A DNA stretch of 64,000 bases, from positions 12,524,101 to 12,588,100 of the forward strand of contig NC_134950.1 in the NCBI RefSeq assembly GCF_965638725.1, read 5' to 3'. Shown here in pieces: positions 1 through 64,000 of the stretch. The translations under genes and the position numbers were made by a program. Below the pieces are notes generated by a model that did no database searches, had not been told where the DNA came from, and saw only the letters and a list, made by a program, of their open reading frames with translations. Numbering within the stretch: the first letter of the stretch is position 1; each line of letters opens with the position of its first letter. This stretch comes from Aptenodytes patagonicus. Taxonomy: Eukaryota > Chordata > Aves > Sphenisciformes > Spheniscidae.

Positions 1-2079
1 TATTTCCAAATACTTTTGGGATTCCTGGCTAGCCTTCCCATTCCAAGAGCACAATCTTATATCCGCAGATCTTGTATTTGCCAGTGGTAGCACTCAGCTA
101 TTTAATGGGCTGTGGTCAGAAACCAGTTGATAGAACTCCAAGTTGTACCAGCTGGCCTCAAAATTGGGCTGGCATAATTGCAGACTAATGTTGAGATAAC
201 TGCTCAGGATAAGGATCTCTTCTTTTTTATGAAATAGATAGGAGCCCTTGACAATAACAACAATCCTCAGTATAAACCTCACTCCCTGTTAACCACAAAG
301 CCCATGTCACCATAAATTCACTTAAGATGCAAAACCCTAACATCTGGCATCTGTATGAGTAGTCCAGCATTGAGTGCTGCTATATTTTTGTCTCTTTAAT
401 GCTTACTGACAGCCCTACCTCTCCAGTTACTTTGCAGCCATCTGGAAGATCATGAAAAGGTATTTGATTTAGCTTTGTCCCATAAGACAACACTAGCCGG
501 CTCAGCCTACACGTGTTGAGTGTAGTGATAGGCAGTTTAAGAGTTGCGGAGGAGTTAACTTGTTTGTTTTTTGGCTGTGTGATGTCCTTTTTAGCCCAGA
601 CTGCAGGGCTGTGCAGGGGCAAGGGGACCTCAGTGTTCAGCAATACAAGGGGCTCAGGAATGGTCATGCTGCAGGGGATTGAAGACCCCAGGGGCAGCAG
701 GGGTGAAGGAGATGGTTATTTGCACTGGGATGCAAGGGACGAAGGGGGACAGGGTCTTTGCATGGTCCCTGCTCATCCAGACTCAGACCGGGACTTGGAG
801 AGGGATGTCATTTCAGCCATCTTGTCCTGATAGTGCTGCTGCCACTGTGTGCTTGCTGCTGGGGTCCAGAGCCAAAGCTTCATCCTGGAGCCGTACAGGA
901 GGACCCTCCGGCAAGGGCAGGGCACTCAAGCCACAGTCCAGTGCTTCACACAGTCCATGGCAGCAAGGGCAAACAAGCAGAGTAAGGACAGATGGACACA
1001 GCAGCTGCCATGCAGGATCAGGCCTACTGCCCTGACACATTGGAAAAAAAATCAGAACCATTGCCTTTATGGCTATCACAACATACTCCGGTTGTCACGA
1101 TTCATCTCCCACCTTTTGCACCAAAATTATTTTATTTGCTCTTATTGGAGCTTTTAAATTGCATTTCCAAAATTCATGGTATGGTGAGACATATTAGGAG
1201 AAATAACATTTCCTTTTCTGTTTCATACAGGCTCAATTGCAAAATAGCACAAAATTGAAAAACAAGTGGTTTCAGGGGAATGTGTCACACATGCTGCGTA
1301 AGCAGAGACTGCACCGGACAAGGGCCCAGTGCAGAGGGATATGAGACGAAGAGGGACTCGAGGGTGATCAGCACCTTTCCTCATCACTGTCTTGCATTGC
1401 TACGTTTAACTATTTGAGATTCAACCATGTAATTGTGTTCTAATTTCTTGGTCATATTAAATACACTTCTAAAGGAAAACAGCCCACCAGTAAAACCCAT
1501 CCAGTGTGGTCCTTTGCCACATGTCTAGTTGTAATGTAAGTAGCCACATATCTAAATAATTTAGTTATATTTATTGTATACTTAGAACATGAAATTTAGA
1601 AGAAATACTGAGTCACAGTCTGTTGGATGGGGTGGGGATGGGATGCTTTCAGCCTGCCTTTAGCCGTCTGCCTCTATCATCGTTGGAATGAGGAAGAGGC
1701 ACTTTTAGAGCAATTCATCCCATTCAAAATAAGCCTTTAAAATGCTTTTTAAATGTAAAATATTTTCTCTGTGGAAGTTTCACTGACATGCATTTTTCAG
1801 AATATTGCAATTACCGGGGTTGTAGGCCAGAGGGGAACACAGAGGCTCATTGCGCAATCTTAACAGGCCAGGTACCGGCAGTACCACACAAGCTTCCCAT
1901 GGAAGTGGCCTCTGCGAATGAGGAGGAGGAGATATCTATAGCTACTTCAAATTCATAATCACTCATTTTAAGGCCAAGTGGGGTCATTAAGTTATCAAGC
2001 CTTGCCTTGTGCATGACACAGGCTGCAGCATTTTCTGTATTCAGAAAATGGACTTTCACATTGACAACTGGGTAAGGTT
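1..2079. other. 3' flank of FER1L6, no gene recognised
   Basis: Only short open frames with no recognisable protein similarity. I see no CR1 or LTR piece and no RNA gene. It may be intergenic or part of a longer 3' UTR. Confidence 0.6.
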
Positions 2080-2934
2080 TTTATTCCTTGTTTTCTTTAA
2101 TCCTCCATGATTTGTTCCACTCTGCAGCCCTTCTCTTTTCCATTCCTCTTTCCCTCTGCTTGTCAAGCAGCAGGATTCTCCCTGTTCCCTCTCCTTTACA
2201 AGGATCATTTCCTACTGCAGTGCCTGTGGCTGAGTCTTCATCTTCCTGAACTCTCTCCTCCAGCAACCTCCAGCACTTTCAAACTGCAGCTGAAAAAAGT
2301 TCCTTCCATCTCTGCTTCTATCTCCCCCTGTCACCGACACTCACCTCATTTATAAGTGTGTGAGATGCCTTTATAGAGCACAGAGCTCCTACTGAGAGGT
2401 GCAGGATGAATTCTGCATATGACACCAAATGAGACAATTTAACCTTAGATTTTTTTTTAATAAAACTTTTATCTCAAAATAATCATGCCATTATAAGGTC
2501 ACTGAAAAACAGTTCAAATAATTAATTACAAAACTGTGCAAAGACTGAACTATACATTTATCTTTGCGCACAGATTTTGCTCTTAATGTTTAATCATTTG
2601 TCTGTAATAATAAATACTTGACTGACAAATCAGTTTCTGCATAACATTAAGGAATTTACTTTCAAACTTAGTTTTAGGTGCAGAATCAAACTTTCATCGT
2701 CAATAAAACTGCAGCAGTATGTTAATGATAATGTACATTAAGGCTGGGTCTGAATGAGCAGCCAAAGAAGACGTTAAAATATTCTGAGAGCTCCAGTTTC
2801 TGATATGGATAGTTATGTTTTCTTTTTACAAGGAGTGAGATGTGTTTCAGGTTGATTAATTCTGTATGCCTGATTTTTCTTTTTAACTGAAGTGTTCGTA
2901 TATGATTGGTTACAATGAGAGCCATAACCTACAC
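2080..2934 (-). other. FER1L6: FER1L6 3' UTR, probable extent
   Basis: Sequence downstream of the stop on the minus strand, AT-rich and without repeats I recognise. The nearest AATAAA on that strand is at 2080-2085. Closer ATTAAA variants occur, for example at 2589-2594, so a shorter UTR is possible. The extent is an inference. Confidence 0.45.

Positions 2935-64000
<61,066 letters not shown>

Noticed and set aside
1..2079. Several 60-120 codon open frames on both strands as possible small genes.
   Set aside because: Lengths fit chance expectation, and none shows a domain, signal peptide or splice-compatible structure.

Overview
The window is vertebrate nuclear DNA, almost certainly from a bird and probably a neoavian. 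The reasons are a long multi-exon gene with GT-AG introns, several CR1 LINE copies (one nearly full length), and four copies of a bird-type solo LTR that begins TGTCGTGGTTTAACC when read on its reverse strand. There is no prokaryotic content, no CRISPR array, and no tRNA or rRNA gene that I can see.

One protein-coding gene fills the window. It lies on the minus strand and I identify it as FER1L6 (fer-1-like family member 6, a type-2 ferlin). I could trace 33 coding exons from 62692 down to the stop codon at 2935. Their splice phases are compatible at every junction, and their summed length is 4686 nt, which is 1561 codons plus the stop. The N-terminal part of the protein lies beyond the right edge. 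In protein order the exons encode the C-terminal part of a C2 domain (C2B), a FerI-like segment, a lysine-rich linker, the FerA and FerB regions, a C2 domain of the C2D type, a C2 domain of the C2E type, a charged variable linker that includes a 15-nt microexon, C2F, C2G, and a single C-terminal transmembrane helix with a very short tail. C2 nomenclature follows otoferlin.

Layout from left to right: 1-2934 is the 3' UTR and downstream flank. 2935-15151 holds the last exons (transmembrane helix and C2G). 15728-29005 holds the C2F region and the largest intron, which carries a near full-length but broken CR1 in antisense. 30139-34054 holds the variable linker exons. 34255-46421 holds C2E, C2D and FerB. 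48114-57960 holds FerA and its neighbours. 61106-62692 holds the FerI-like and C2B exons. 62693-64000 is intron.

Mobile DNA is confined to introns: one long CR1 (about 21.78-25.65 kb), three short CR1 3' ends, and four solo LTRs (19183-19731 plus strand; 47061-47629, 49476-50046 and 52883-53477 minus strand). I saw no sign of a new multi-gene system. The points most worth checking are the 15-nt microexon, the CRE-bearing LTRs inside introns, the mosaic fourth LTR, and the CR1 copy with two compensating frameshifts and lost endonuclease residues.
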